64,000 bases of DNA from Dasypus novemcinctus (Eukaryota > Chordata > Mammalia > Cingulata > Dasypodidae), in the NCBI RefSeq assembly GCF_030445035.2, contig NC_080677.1, forward strand, positions 7,006,001-7,070,000. The letters run 5' to 3'. Under the pieces are notes generated by a model. It did not search any database and had not been told where the DNA came from. It saw only the letters and a program-made list of their open reading frames with translations. The position numbers and the translations under genes are program-made. Positions within the stretch are counted from its first letter, which is position 1. Each line of letters starts with the position of its first letter. Positions 17,871-31,392 of the stretch are shown one piece after another.

Positions 17871-20241
17871 GTTTAATGTGGGAAAGAAAAGGAACCTTCG
17901 ATTCGTGAATTCCTACCAGAGGTCAGAGTGTCTGCTAGTTGCCAAATTCTATCAGTAATTTTCTAAGGGAGTTACTGTGTTCTGATTAAAGATAAGGACC
18001 ACAGGACTCAGAGAGAATGTGAAAATTACCCTGGGCTATGCAGGTAAATACGATTGAAATGAGCATCTGTGTCTCCCTGACAGCAAGCACCTCTGCTTCC
18101 ACTCTCTTGGCTTCTTTCCACCACATTCTCTAGGACTCCTCCCACCCACAAGTGCTTGGGTACCGCTGTCGAGTGCTAGTTTCCCAAGTGCCCCTGTGCT
18201 CGTTCTGCTGCAACCCCATGCTTAACATTAATAATCCTTCTGAAGTTGTGATTTTCACAATCCTCTGCATTCCTCTATGATTTAAAAACCTACCAAAAAG
18301 ATCAATATCGTTGTATAGCAGCACAGTGCTTTTAAACATGGACATATCTCCCTTAGGATAAAACAATCTGCTTTTGTATAATATAATGCACACTATTTTG
18401 GAAAACTAAGATATCTCTTAGAATTAAGATCCTTCTCTCTGAGAGAAAGGTATCTTTCTTCCCCCATTGTTCTCCCAGTTAAATGCGCTTATGATGGGAA
18501 ATCCCTTTTTGTATCTGAATTTTTCCCTGCCCTCAAAAAAAGTTTCACAAGTCATTTCCTTGAGGAGTTTCTTGATGACTTTTCCTTTAGATTGAGATGT
18601 TAGAATTTTCATATCAGCTATCTACTATTTCTGTATCTTAGGTTTTGACAAAAAGGTGCTGGATTATTTAACAGGGCATTTTATAATGGGATGTGGTTTA
18701 GCTCAGTTTCAAATGCTAAGAACCTGGATATATGTAGAATTTCTGCTAGCTAATTGTCATGTTATTGAGTAAAAAGTGCTAAAATCCCACCCCTAAGTGA
18801 AATGACTAAGATGAGTTATCAAGAGGCAAACATTCAAAACTGTGAGTTAAATCTTGGTCTTAGGCTCCACAGTTTGGTATGTGGGTTTTCAAAGTAATGG
18901 AAGGGGTTGGAGCTAAGCAGGAAATTCATGTATCTCTCCCATGAGTCTACAGGGCAAACCAGCTCTCTCTTACTGGTTAGCAACTAATTATTGCATCAGG
19001 TATTTATTGAGCCCAACCGTATGCTGGAAACATTTTTTAGGTACTAGGGATAAAGCCGGGAAGAAGATAGACAAAATTCCTGATTTTTCAGAGATTATTT
19101 CTCATGGGAAGAGACAGACAATAACATGTGGACAGATAAATGGTATAATTTGAGAAAGTTATAAGGGGTTTTGATGAGAATAAAGCATTTTTTCCTGTGG
19201 GATAGAGTGAATGGGAATGCCTGTTTTGTCAGTCAGGGGCATCGTCTATATTATTTTGTGCAGCACTCTGTGAGAAGGTAAAATTTTTCTATATTATTTT
19301 GAAATCTCAAATGGTAATGGAAACAAAAAGAATGAATTCCTTACAGTAATTAATTGCCTCAGGTGTTTTTAGGGAGTGATTTATTTCCTGTGAAATGAGA
19401 TACAAAGGACTGTGAATCTTTTTCTTCATGTATCGAGGACATCCACAATGGGTACCTATAGCCTTCCCTTCTGTTTAATATTTCTAGCCTATTGATGGGA
19501 AAGTCATTTAAATCACCAATTTCTTGCTGAGTATTTAAGACTGCATTTGAGGTTATTTTAAGAGAGATGCGCATCTGTTATGTAACTGCAATTATTATCT
19601 CAATACCTCTGCTGCTAGAATAAGCTCTGATAGTATCTTTTCCACCGAAGTTCCAACCTTTCCTCTCCTCTCAAATAAATTAGTTCCTGACTAATGAGTA
19701 AAATTTATTATTCAATAAATAAACTTACAATCACAACTCCCTCCAGAACCACTCTGATGTTAAATTGGTATTTGTATTGATATAGGCAAGGGTTCATTCT
19801 TCACAAAAGCGTAACATTACTGAAAAACATATTCAGCAGACTGGGAGAATCACTCAGCTGAGACTGGCATGAAAGGTCAAGGTAATAAAGTAAATTTAAA
19901 GAGAACTGGGAAGTATCCATCGAGTTGCACTGGGATATTTTATTGACCTTTATGTGCAAGGCCACAGTTCTTTTAACATTTTTAAGCAATTATGATTTTT
20001 AATTTTATATTTCAAGTCATATATAAATACGTGTGTGTGTGTATACAGAGAGAGCAAGAGAGAAACAGAGATGGACAGAAAAATGGAAGTGTGTGAACTA
20101 CCAAGCATGTGAGGTAAAAAATTTGGAATTTATCTTGGTACTGCCAATTTCTATATTCTCCTCGCCTTTTTTTGGGACAGTAAAGACAGAAAACATTCAT
20201 TGAATTGCCAGTCACTCTTTGAGATGCTCTTTCTGTATATA
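17871..20241. other. Intergenic DNA with an L2-like fragment
   Basis: Mostly unique-looking sequence. Around 18985-19160 'ggtatttattgagcccaac...tatgctggaaac...gggataaag' is characteristic of the L2 3' region. Short ORFs are not supported. A (GT)n run lies near 20030. Confidence 0.45.
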
Positions 20242-20254
20242 TGCATTTATTCTT

Positions 20255-20672
20255 TTTTTCTTTTTAAGATTTGTTTATTTATTTATTTCTCTCCCCTTCC
20301 CCCCCACCCCGGTTGTCTGTTCTCTGTGTCCATTTGCTGCATCTTCTTTTGTCCACTTCTGTTGTTGTCATCAGCATGGGGAATCTGTGTTTCTTTTTGC
20401 TGCATCATCTTGTTGTGTCAGTTCTCCATGTGGGCAGCGCCATTCCTAGGCAGGCTGTACTTTCTTTCGCGCTGGGTGGCTCTCCTTACAGGGCACACTC
20501 CTTGCGCATGGGGCTCCCCTACACGGGGACACCCCTGCGTGGCAGGGCACTCCTTGCCCGAATCAGCACTGCACATGGGCCAGCTCCACACGGGTCAAGG
20601 AGGCCCAGGGTTTGAACCGCGGACCTCCCATGTGGTAGACAGATGCCCTAACCACTTGGCCAAGTACACCGC
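20255..20672 (-). mobile_element. tRNA-derived SINE (DAS-like), with 13-bp target duplication
   Basis: Full-length reverse-strand SINE. Its tRNA-like head is at the right ('ggtttgaaccgcggacctccc' is the B box on the reverse strand) and its A-tail at the left as a T-rich run. It is flanked by the direct repeat tgcatttattctt at 20242-20254 and 20673-20685. The ORFs in it are shadows of the SINE. Confidence 0.9.
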
Positions 20673-20904
20673 TGCATTTATTCTTAACTCTCAGAGGTAG
20701 GGTCTCTTTTTTTTTTTTTAGCATTCCCATTTTATAGCCGAGGAAATACAAAACAGAAATGCAATCATAAATAACCTCTATGGATCATCAGTAATAATAA
20801 ATACACTGTCATAAATTAAATGGTACATAGTATTTTAAAAATTATGATAGTACTCTAATGGAGGAGATGATGTGTGGGTATTTGAGGGGGCTACATCATT
20901 GTCT

Positions 20905-21400
20905 GTATGGGGGTTTGGAGCTATGTACCCCAGGAAAACACGTTATTTAATTTAATCCATTTCTGTGGGGGTGAACCCTTTGCAACAAGGACCTTTTGAT
21001 GAGGTTTCTTCAGTTAAAGTGTAGCCCACTTCAGTCAGGACGGGTCTTAATCTTATTACTGGAGTGCTTTATGTGCAGAAAGAAATCCATGGGAAGCAGG
21101 AAGTTGAAGGCCACTGGAACCCAGAAGCTGGAAGAAAAGGGAGAGCCCAGGAGAGCCGCCATGTGCACTGCCAAGTGATGGAAGAGCCCAGGACCAGGGG
21201 TCACCAGCAACCAGTCCCAGAACTCCAGTCTTCAGGAAGAAAGTATCACCTTGATGATCCCTTGATTTGGACTGTTTTATGGACTCAAAACTGTGAACTA
21301 ATAAATTCCCATTGTTTAAGCCAACCCATTGCAAGCCAAGGCATTTAAGATAGTTTTCCATATCAGAAGTCCCTAAATAATAACTAAAATTGGCATAACA
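20905..21400 (+). repeat. MaLR-like LTR repeat (family A)
   Basis: Third copy of the family at 1065 and 16168: 'gctatgtaccccaggaaaac', 'gaccttttgatgagg', 'cgggtcttaatcttattactgg', ending 'ctaataaattcccattgtttaagcc' and aacccattgcaag. Non-coding. Confidence 0.5.
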
Positions 21401-22050
21401 AAAGGAGTGGTACAGGATGTTGTTTAATAACTACAGAAAGAGATATCAGAAGACACAGCTCCAAGAGTTACTTTGGGGAGCGAACTTGAAAATGGGGCAA
21501 GTTAGAACGTGAATTACAATTAATATTTCATCACAACTCTTGTAGTATTTTGGACAATTTAGACCATTTGAATGTATTGCCTTCATAAAGATAAAACTAA
21601 AGTAATAAGGTATCTTCATCCCTCAGTCTGTCCTCCAACACTCTTCTCTCTGCACCTGACCCATCCTTTCCTGCTCCTTCATTGGCACAGCTGTTTTTTC
21701 TGACCCTCCGCCTACCTTATCAGTAACCACACTCAGTGGAACACATCCTTCCCCTAACCCCAGAGCCCTCATAGTGAATTCCCTGTCCATTCACTTCCCT
21801 TCACAGCCAAGCATTTGGAAAGAATAGAGCTCCCTACCTTTCTCTGCTTCCTATCCATTTTCTGTTTAACGTACTCTTAGATCATTTATATCCTTTCTTG
21901 CTTCCCTTCCCAGGTTTGTTGAATTAGTTGGTTAAATGCATTGGTTGAGGGACCAAGCTATCAGAGGCCTTGGGTTCAAGTCTTATTTATTCTACTCTCA
22001 TGGACAAGGTATTTAAGCAGCAGGTCATCATCGTGCATTTGATGCTGCTC
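21401..22050. other. Intergenic DNA
   Basis: No gene or recognisable repeat seen. Confidence 0.4.
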
Positions 22051-22740
22051 TGGCTTATTTCACTCCACATATGTTTCTGAGATGGATCTTACTGGCTGTT
22101 TCAGGTTACGTTTGTTTCCACTGCTGTGTGGCCTTCTGTAAAATGAACGGTCCACAATCTATTTGTCCCTGCTCTTGCCAATATATCTTTTGTTTACTTT
22201 ACTTTTTTACTATTACCAATGCTACTGCTATTTTAATCTTCTTGTACATTTGAAATAAGTAGCATATATGTAGGGAGCTATCACATGCCTAGAAAAGTTG
22301 CCTCTTAGGCTATGTACATTTTAAACTTATTAGATAATGCCAAAAAAGAATTCTAAAATTACTGCAACACATTTCCCTCCTGTGAGAAATATGCATAAGA
22401 GTTCTTCTTACTTACATCTTTGCCAACATCTAATACATCAGAATTAATTTCTTCCAAACATGGGTGTGTGTGTGTGTCTGTGTGGGTGTACAAATCATTT
22501 CTGGTGGGTTTAATTTGTATTTCCCTAATTATGAATAAGAAAGTTGTTATTTTATATCTTTTTATTGTGTTAGCTTCTACTATGTCAACTTTGTTTCCCA
22601 GAATCTACCTTTTCATTTGGATTCTGGGTAGGGATAGCCATAAAAGCAAGTTGGAGACTGGAAGTGAGAAGAGACACAGGTCACTCAATTATGCTGTTTG
22701 TTTATTATCTTGTGGTCAGAGAAAAGAATAAGATGCTGTG
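22051..22740 (-). mobile_element. Old LINE fragment
   Basis: Resembles the decayed 3' end of an L1M on the reverse strand ('ctggcttatttcactccacat...ttctgagatggatct', 'ggccttctgtaaaatgaacgg'). A (GT)n microsatellite is at 22464-22488. Low certainty. Confidence 0.35.
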
Positions 22741-23904
22741 AAAACCATCACACATTAGTAAAAAAAAAAAAAAAGTGAGAGTGTAAGTTGATGTGTGATT
22801 TTTCTCTCCAGGACAAAAATCTTCAAGAAAATATATCACAGCTGTGGACCAAATGAGAGATAAGAGTATTTACCCAGAATAAAGAAAAGAAAAGAAAAGA
22901 AAATGTGTTTTGGATTTCCTTTAACATATAGAAAGATTATTCTCTAACTTAAATTATGTCAATCTTCTTAACTCAGTTGGGTTAGGTGACAAATGGCAAT
23001 AGACAATAAACAGGAAAATTAAATGGATATAAAAATATTCACATTTCTTATCACAGGAAGGAAAGTAGGCTGCAAACAGAGTGCACAAAATAACCGCCAT
23101 TCTGTGAATATTCCACAATAATAATAAGGCATTACTAAATTTCTAGAAATAAATGCCAACTATTTTTACAATATTATTTCTGAATTGTAAACTTGCAAAG
23201 GATATTCCCTTACTTCCTTATCCCTTTCTGTCTTTCAAATTATCCAGAATGAACACTTACTAGTCCTTAATAATATGAATTGCTAAAAACAGGAAGAACA
23301 GAGGCCAATAACAGAAACAGGCCCTTTGTCAGCAGCCACAAGCTCTTGTAGCTTCTCGAGCTTCACACTTAGGTTTAGGTTATGGTGTAAGTTCTGATAT
23401 GACACGGGAGAAGATTTTGGAATAATGTGATCAACAAAATGCACCTGTGATTATGTAAGATTGTGTGTACGTGTGTGTGTGTGTATGTACTAAAATGGTA
23501 ATAAATGGCAATTCATGGAAGTAAGTTCATGGCAATCATTATTTTGCTCAACTTTTCCCTTTTCTATAGAATTCCTTTCCACAAATTTGATAAGTTATTA
23601 GAGCATATGGGCTAGTACGTTTTTGGTGTTGGTGTCCATACAATCACGGAAACCATCTCTACAGTATACACTGAGGAACATTTCAAGAATCTTCAAATCC
23701 AACTACAGCAAATGAATCCATCATGGTCAACACAGGCTAATCATTAAAATCACCAGAATGATTTAATCAGGTATGGAAGAATCTGGTCAATTTACAGATT
23801 TAAAAGGGCAAGGAGTGGTGATATTCCAGGAGATAAGTTTTATAGTTGAAGCTTGTACTAAAGTAGAATTTTATGAGATGTATTGAAGACAAAAAAGATG
23901 ACTA
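22741..23904. other. Intergenic DNA with simple repeats
   Basis: An A-run near 22760, (AAAAG)n at about 22880-22902 and (GT)n at about 23463-23485. No gene seen. Confidence 0.45.
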
Positions 23905-24320
23905 TACAAGGATTCTTTCCTAGATCATCCATTCATCCATTTATTTAGCAAATAATGAGTGCTTAGCGTGTGCCAGAAACTCTTCTAGGCTTTGCTGATA
24001 CAGCAAAGAACACAGTAAGTGGAAAAACTCACCTGCTGAAAGCTGCATTTTAGCAAGGGAGGGACACAATAAAAAAATAAATAGGTGAATGATATAGTAT
24101 GCTAGAATATTGAAATACAATGAAGAAATATAAAGCCTGGAATAGGGTTTCTAGGGGGAGGGCACTGCAATTTTAAACAGGGTAGTAAGGAAAGGCCTCT
24201 ATGGAGAAAGTTTTATTTGAATAAAGAATTTAAGGAGGAAAAAGAATGAGCCATGCAGAGAAAGATATGTGCATTGAAGGCAGAGGGAAGCAAACAGAAA
24301 GGCCCTGAGGCAGGAAGGGA
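23905..24320 (+). mobile_element. L2 LINE fragment
   Basis: The series 'catccatttatttagcaaataatgagtgc', 'gtgccagaaactcttctagg', 'aaaggcctctatggagaaag' and 'aaaggccctgaggcagg' follows the order of the L2 3' region. Ancient, mammal-wide repeat; borders approximate. Confidence 0.55.
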
Positions 24321-24744
24321 TATGTCTCACATGTTATCAAATGCGAAAAGGGCGCCATAGCAGTGAGCTCCTGGAGTGGGCTGGTAGTTTTTGTTAAAAC
24401 ACTGAATCCTGAATAAGATGGGGAAACACTTTGCATAGAGTTTCCCACAGCTGAGAAGAAAAACACAAAACAAACTCTACTATTACGTGCTCAGTATTTT
24501 TATAAATGCATATGCAAAAACAGAATTTTTTTTTCTTATCAGGAAATGGAATTAGGGGATTCAGTATCTCACATTTTGGCTGCTCTGTCATATTATCTAA
24601 CTTCGCTTCAACCAAATTGAAGTCTTCTAAGATCCTTGGGGTTGTAGATCAGATAATGTACTTAAGCAAGAGCATATTCCTAGCCCTTATCTGCATTCCT
24701 ATGAACTCATGTGTAAAAGTACCTCTTGAAGATGTTATTTTCAC

Positions 24745-25105
24745 TAAGGAATGGCCAACTGAACCTGGGTGGGACTTGGTCCATGTCACTGGAGACCTTA
24801 TAAAGAGAAGAAACCTGAAGGCAGAAGACAGGGAAAAAAAGGAGCCAGAAGCTGGAAGTAAGTGGAGAACTGGAAGAGCAGACAAAAGGAGAGGAAATTG
24901 CCACGTGACTGAAGGTGAAGATACGAGCTTAGGGACAGCTGGCAACCAGCGCCAGGGTGCTGTGGTCTTCAGAGAGAAAGCAAGGTGTGCCAGCCTCTTG
25001 AGTCGGGACTTATTCTAGCTTCAAAAAACTATGAGTCAATAAATTCCTGTGATTAAGCTGAAACCATTTTATGGTATTTTTGATAGCAGCTCTGGCAAAC
25101 TATAA
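24745..25105 (+). repeat. MaLR (MLT1-like) LTR fragment
   Basis: The order 'gacttggtccatgtcactgg', 'agccagaagctggaag', ccacgtgactgaagg, 'tcaataaattcctgtgattaagc' matches the usual MLT1 arrangement. The ORFs across it (24506-25018) are shadows. Confidence 0.5.
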
Positions 25106-25509
25106 CACTTGACATTATCAAATGCAGTACTTATCCCCTCAAAATTATTTTAACATCCTTCTCTCAAGTCGCAGCCTGTTTCTTTTCATACACTGCCCTG
25201 AGCCACACTACTTCTCATAATTCAACTCTCATTATTATGCCCATATATGAACACATGACATAGGGTATCACTGAAATGGCATGGCCTCTGAAGCAGTAAA
25301 AAAAGGTAAGTGATATCCATGAGCAATGATGAAACTGTGTGAACAATGAACAGATTTGAAGCATCTTAGCAAACTATTTGACTATGGGGATGGATATAGA
25401 AAATCAATGCAATATAGAGTAATTGTTCAAGTGGAGTGAAAAAAAACACAGCGAGCTGGCCTCTAATTTTGGGTGTCAGTCACAAGTCAATGGATGACCA
25501 TACAATATG
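25106..25509. other. Intergenic DNA
   Basis: No gene or clear repeat. Confidence 0.4.
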
Positions 25510-28500
25510 AAGAGGGGATGATGAGGAGATGGTATCAGTCTAACAGGCAGGGCTCAATGCTCTCACAAAAACAATGGAGAAAGAGCCAAAAGTTGTCCAT
25601 AGGATGTGCTTTGGGGGTCAGCAGACCAGGAAAGTGCTGTACAACTCCCAGGGGAGTGAGGGACAGAGAGATGAAGAACCAGAAACAACAAATGTGAGTT
25701 ACCAAATCCTGGTGGCAGGCAGGAAGGGGTCCCCTCTCCACCCCCATGATATTAAGCTGGGGTAAAACCCCTGGCTCAATACCACAGACTGAGAGGGAAA
25801 CAGGCAACATCCTTCCTGCCAAGGGAAAAGGGAGGGGAAATTAGGAGCCTTTTCTTCAGTCAGTTAGACCAGCAAAGCCCACTTTGAATCTCTACTCTGG
25901 AGATTCAACACAGGAACACGGAAAAGCTCACACCGAAACACCTCCATGGAAAAGTGCATTGATGAGCATGATCTGCTGGCCAGTGTGGAAACTGCATAGA
26001 CAAAAACTGTTTTCTGTTCTGTCTGTTCTGTCTAACCCCTGGGAGAAAACCTGCACCCTTCTAGTGAGTCCCTGCCCAATTCTGATAACTTAAGCTGGGC
26101 AATTTTATAGACTTAGAATAAGTTGAACTAAATATCAAAAACAAGCTGTGAAGAAAACATGCAAAAACAATAAATAAGAGAAATATACAAGCCACACTAG
26201 GAAACAGGAAGACATGGTCTAGTCAAAGGAACAAACCAAATATCCTGAAGAGATACAGGATTTGAGATGATTAATCAGTGATAATCACACAACTGTCCTA
26301 AATCAATTAAAATAATTTAAAAGTATATGGCTAAAGAAATAAAGGATATTGAGAAGACACTGGGTAAACAAAAAGAACAATTTGAAAGCCTGCAAAGAAA
26401 AGTAACAGATGTTATTGGAATGAAAGATACAATGGGTGAGATTAAAAATATATTAGAGACACATAAAAGTAGGTTAGAATTTCTCTATAAATGAATTAAT
26501 GATTTCAAAGACAGAACAGCTGAACTGGAAAAGACAGAAGAACAGGAAGAGAAGAGAAGAGAATGGAAAAAATGAAAGCATCTCAGGGAATTTAATGAAA
26601 ATGCTAAACAAATAAACATACATGTTATTGGTGTCCCAGAAGTAGAAGAGAATGGAAAATGGGCAGAAAGAATATTTATTTGAGGAAATAATGACCAAAA
26701 GCTCCCAACTCTTATGAAAGACATAAATATCAATATACAGAAAGCACTATGCACCCCAAACAGAATAAATACAATTAGACCTACCCTGAGACACTTACTA
26801 TCCAGAATGACAAATATTAGAGATAAAGAGAGGTTTCTGAAAGCAGCAAGAGAAAAGCAAAGCATCACGTACAAGGGAAATTCCATAAGATTGAGTGCCT
26901 ACCTCTCATCATAAACCAAGGAGGTAAGAAGACAGTGGTATGATGTGTTTAAAGTAATGAAAGAGAAACACTGCCAGTCAAAAATTCTGTACCCAGCTGT
27001 CTTCAAAAATGAAGGTGAGTTCAGAAACTTCACGGACAAACAAAAACTGATAGAATGTGTTACCAAAAGACCAGAATTATATATATGAAATACTAAAGGG
27101 AGTGCTGCACACTGAAAAAAAAAACAAGGGTGAGAGATTTAGAGAAGAATTTAGAAATAAAGATTATTAGGAAGGGTAACTAAAAGGTAAGAAGACAGAC
27201 AATAGAATGATATGACAACTGAGAGCCGAAGGACAAAATGGATATAGTAAGTAATGCCTTTATAGTAATAACATTGAATGTTAATGGCTTGAATTCCCCA
27301 ATCCAAAGACATAGACAGATAGAATGGGGAAAAAATGAGCCATCTATATGCTGTTTGCAAGAGACACACCTCAGATGTAAGGACACAATAAGTTAAAAGT
27401 GAAAAATTGGAAAAAGATATTCCATGCAAATTGAAACCCAACGAGCTTGAGTAGCGATACTAATATTTGACAAAATAGATTTGAAATGCAAAACTGTTAT
27501 AAGGGATGAAGAAGGTAATTATATATTTTAAAAGGAGGCAATTCACCAAGAAGAAATATATTAAATATGCACCTAACCTGAGTGCCCCAAGGTCATGAGG
27601 CCCACACTGGTAAAACTGAAAGGAGAAATAGATATCTCTACAATAATTGTTGGAGACTTCAATACACCACTATCAGTTTTGGATAGACTATCTGGACCAA
27701 GGATAAATAAATAGAAATGTTGAATACTATGATAAATGAACAGGCCCTAACATACTTCTATAAAGCATTGCACACGAAGACAGCAGGATATACATTATTT
27801 TCAAGTGCTCATGGATCCTTCTCCAAGATAGGCCATATGTTGGGTCACAAGTCTCGATAAATTTAAAAAGATTGAAGTTATACAAAACACTTTCTCTGAT
27901 CATAATAGAAAGAAGCTGGAAATCAATAATGTATGGAAAGTGGGAAAATTCATAAATAATGGAGATTAAACAACACACTCATTCTATGTAGCCAACATCA
28001 CCTCAGTACTGAAACCAGATAAAGATACTACAAAAAATAAAATTACAAACCAATATCTCCAATGAATATAGATGCAAAAATCCACAGCAAAATACTTGCA
28101 AACAGAATCCAAAGGCATATTAAAGACATTCTAAACCATGATCAAGTGGTTTTATTCCAGGTATGCAAGGGTGGTTCAAGAAAATCAATTAGTGTAATAA
28201 ACCATATTGATAAATTTAAAGATGAAAGATCACATGATCTTCTCAATTGATGCAGAGAAGGCATTTGACTAAATATAGGACACTTTCTTGATAAAACCCT
28301 ACAAAAAATAGGAATAAAGGGAAGCTTTCTAAATATAGTAAAAACATATATGAAAAACCTACAGCTAGCATTGTACTCAGTGGTGAAAGATCGAAAGCCT
28401 TCCCACTGAGATCAGGAACAAGACAAGGATGCCCACTGTCACCAGTTTTACTCAGTATTGTGCTAGGGGTTCTAATTAGAGCAATTAGGCAAGATAAAGA

Positions 28501-28822
28501 TTTAAAGCACCCAAGTAGGAAAGGAAGAAGTAAAACTTTCATTAGTTACTAATGATATCATCCTACATTTAGTATCTCATGAAAAATCCACAACAAAGCT
28601 ACTAGAACTAGTGGTCAATTTTGGTAAAGGAGTGGGACGCAAAATTAATTCACAAAAATAATAACATTTCCATACATTATTAGTGTTTAGGAATAAACTT
28701 AACCAAGGACAGAAAACAGCAAAAATTGCTAAAAGATACTGAAGACTTAACTAAATGAAAGGGATTTGTGTTCATGGATTGGAACACTAAATATCGTTAA
28801 ATGTCAGTTCTCCAAAAATTAA
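25510..28822 (+). mobile_element. LINE-1, 5' UTR to mid ORF2, degraded
   Basis: Parallel to the L1 at 50880. Its 5' UTR (cagggctcaatgctctcac..., 'gggagtgagggacagagagatg') is at 25510-26100. ORF1 pieces follow at about 26480-27140 (LKDININIQKALCTP-like and AREKQSITYKG). The ORF2 endonuclease start is near 27265 (ITLNVNGLNSPIQRH). A deletion near 27985 joins the end of the endonuclease region directly to the reverse-transcriptase region; about 750 bp present in the other copy is missing. It stops at 28822 in ORF2 and appears to resume at 31393 after nested insertions. Many stops; not functional. Confidence 0.8.
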
Positions 28823-30785
28823 GACTCCACTCCCCATAGCATTCCTTCCTCAGACCTACATAACTACTAATCTCATTTCATCTATATAAATTGATTTATA
28901 TTACATTTTATATAAATGGAGTCACATAATATATAGAACTCTATGTCGGGTCTCCTTCACTTAGTATAACGGAGCTTTTTGTCTGAAATTAGTATTTTGT
29001 AGTAAATTAATTTGCTCAACATCAAAGAAGAATAGTCTTATATATGCAATTCCACCCTTATTCATGTTACATATGTATATTTCACATAATATATTTAGCT
29101 CATAATAGGACAATCTTACAGTATTTTTCCTTTTCTGTCTGGCTTGCTTCACTGAACATAATGTCCTCCAAGTCCTCCATGTTGTCATATGTTTCACGAC
29201 TTTATTTCTTCTTACCATTGCATAATATTCCATCATGTGAATATACCAGTTTGTTTATCAGTTCATCACTTGATGGACACCTGGGTTTTTTCCAACTTTT
29301 GGCTATAGTGAATAAACTTCTATGAACATCAGTGCGCAGATATCTATTTGTGTCACTGCTCTCAGTTCTTCTGGATATATACATAGAAATGGTATTGCCA
29401 GGTCTCACGGTAAGTCTATAGTGAACTTTGTTAGGAGCTGCCAGTCTTCTACAGTGGCTGTACCATTGTACATTCCCACCAACAGTTAATAAGGATCCCT
29501 ATCTTTCCACACCCCCTCAACATTTATGGTTTTTTGGCTTTTACATAGTGGCCAGTATAAGAGGTATGAAAGGCTATCTCATTGTAGTTTTGATTTGCAT
29601 CTTCCTAATCACTAGTGATGTTGAACATTTCTTTCATGTGTTTCTTCATCATTTGTACTTATTCTTTGGATGGTTGTCTTTTCAAGTCTTTTGTCCACTT
29701 TTTAATCAGATAGCTTGTCTTTTTATTGTTAAGTTGTATGATCTCCTGATAAATCATGGATATTAAACCCTTATCAGATATGTGATTGCCAAATTTTTTC
29801 TCCCATTGAGTCAGCTGCCTTTTCACCCTTTTGACAAAGTCCTGTTTGAGGTGTAAAAGTGTTTAATTTTGAAGAGATCCCATTTGTCTATTTTGTTGTC
29901 TGTTTGGGTGTAAGGTTTAAGAGACTACCATGGTCACATGATCTTGAAGATGTTTTCCTACATTTTCTTCTAGGAATTTAATTGTTGTTGGTTGATCCAT
30001 TTTGAGTTAATTTTTGTATAAGGTGTGAGAGAGGGGTCCTATTACTTTCTTTTGGATATTGCTATTCAGTTCTCCCAGCACTATTTGTTGAACAGACTGT
30101 TCTGGCCCAGCTGGGTGGGCTTAACAACCTTGTCAAAAATCACTGGACTGAAGATGTGAGGATAAATTTCTGGGTTCTTGATTCAGTTCCATTGGTCAAT
30201 CTGTCTGTCCTTATGCCAGTACCATGCTGTTTTTGGCACTGTAGCTAAGTAATATGCTTTAAAGTCTGAAAGTGAAAGTCTTCCAAGTTCATTCTTCTTT
30301 TTTTTAAGACATTATTGGCTATTTGGGGCCCCTTACCCTTCCAAATAAATTTGATTATTGGCTTTTGGATTTCTGCAAAAAAAGGCTGTTGGGATTTTTA
30401 TTGGAATTTCTTTGAATATTTAAATTAGTTGGGTAGAACTAACATCTTAGCAATATTTTTTCTTCCAATCCATGAACATGGGATTTCCTTCCATTTATTT
30501 AAGTCTTCTTCAGTTTCTTTGAACAATTTTTTGTAGTTTTCTAAATTCAGGTCCTTTTTGTCCTTGGTAAGTATATTCCTAAATATTTGATTGTTTCAGT
30601 CACTATTATAAATGGAACTTTTTCTCTGATTTACTCCTCAGATTGCATATGAGTAGGGTATAAAAACACTATTTGATTTTTATATATTAACTTTGTATCC
30701 CATCACTTTGCTGAACCTGTCTATTAATTCTAGCAACTTTGTTGTGGATTTTTCAGGATTTTCTAGAGTCTTTCTTTTTGGAGAA
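28823..30785 (-). mobile_element. LINE-1 fragment, reverse orientation (3' UTR and ORF2 C-terminus)
   Basis: Reverse strand encodes broken ORF2 C-terminal pieces (SLFTIAKSWKKPRCPSSDE and GILCNGKK, 29408-29202) and, further right, reverse-transcriptase remnants to about 30780. Inserted within the plus-strand L1 described at 25510. No open frame of useful length. Confidence 0.75.
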
Positions 30786-31083
30786 ATGAATTTTTTCTAA
30801 AATTATTAAGATGGTGAATGTACTACACTTTGGATAAAATAGCCAGAAACAGCAGTTATATATCATGGGGGAAGCATAGTGAGATTTAGAGGTGAGGAAT
30901 TTTCTTATGTGCTTGTTTGTTTTTGTTTGTTATCATTATTGTTATTAAAATAATGAAAATAATAATGATTAAAGTGATGAATGCACAAATATGCGATTAT
31001 ACTAAATCCCATTGATTGTACACTTTGGATGAATCATTTGCTTTTTAAATATGTATCAATAAAATTCAATTGTTAAAAAAAAT
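30786..31083 (+). mobile_element. LINE-1 3' UTR tail
   Basis: Sequence 'gagaaatgaattttttctaaaattattaagatgg...' resembles 32620-32950 (another L1 3' UTR) and ends in an A-run at 31075-31083 after aataaaattcaattg. Confidence 0.6.
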
Positions 31084-31392
31084 AGAGGGATCCCTATATA
31101 TCCCACCCACTCCCTTTCCACACTTTTATCCATCCACATTTTTATCCATTTACAACCTTTCATTAGTGTGGTACATTTGTTACAAATTAGTAATATTTTC
31201 ACAATGCTTTTTCGTAATTTGGAACAATTGTTTCACATCAATGAAAGGTGTTGATGATGGGGAAATATATGGGAGCCCTCACTGATGATATGAATGGTTG
31301 TTTGTAAATTCACAACTTTTACTGTACACTTATTACTTTTGTATGTTGATGTATGAATGATAAACTTCAATAAAAGTTTAAAAAGAAAAAAA
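31084..31392. mobile_element. Short mosaic of retroposon tails
   Basis: The left part (31090-31210, 'cccacccactccctttcc', attagtgtgg) resembles the tail side of family C (39295-39380). The right part ends 'aataaaagtttaaaaag', as an L1 3' end would. Likely two small fragments. Confidence 0.4.

Noticed and set aside
20600-20672. A functional tRNA gene in the SINE head
   Set aside because: Only box-like remnants are present and the element is followed by SINE body, tail and target duplication.
20200-20751. Overlapping ORFs up to 166 codons
   Set aside because: They lie across a SINE copy bounded by a 13-bp target duplication, so they are mobile-element shadow frames.
24506-25018. 170-codon ORF
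   Set aside because: Most of it crosses an MLT1-like LTR; its composition and lack of domains argue for chance.
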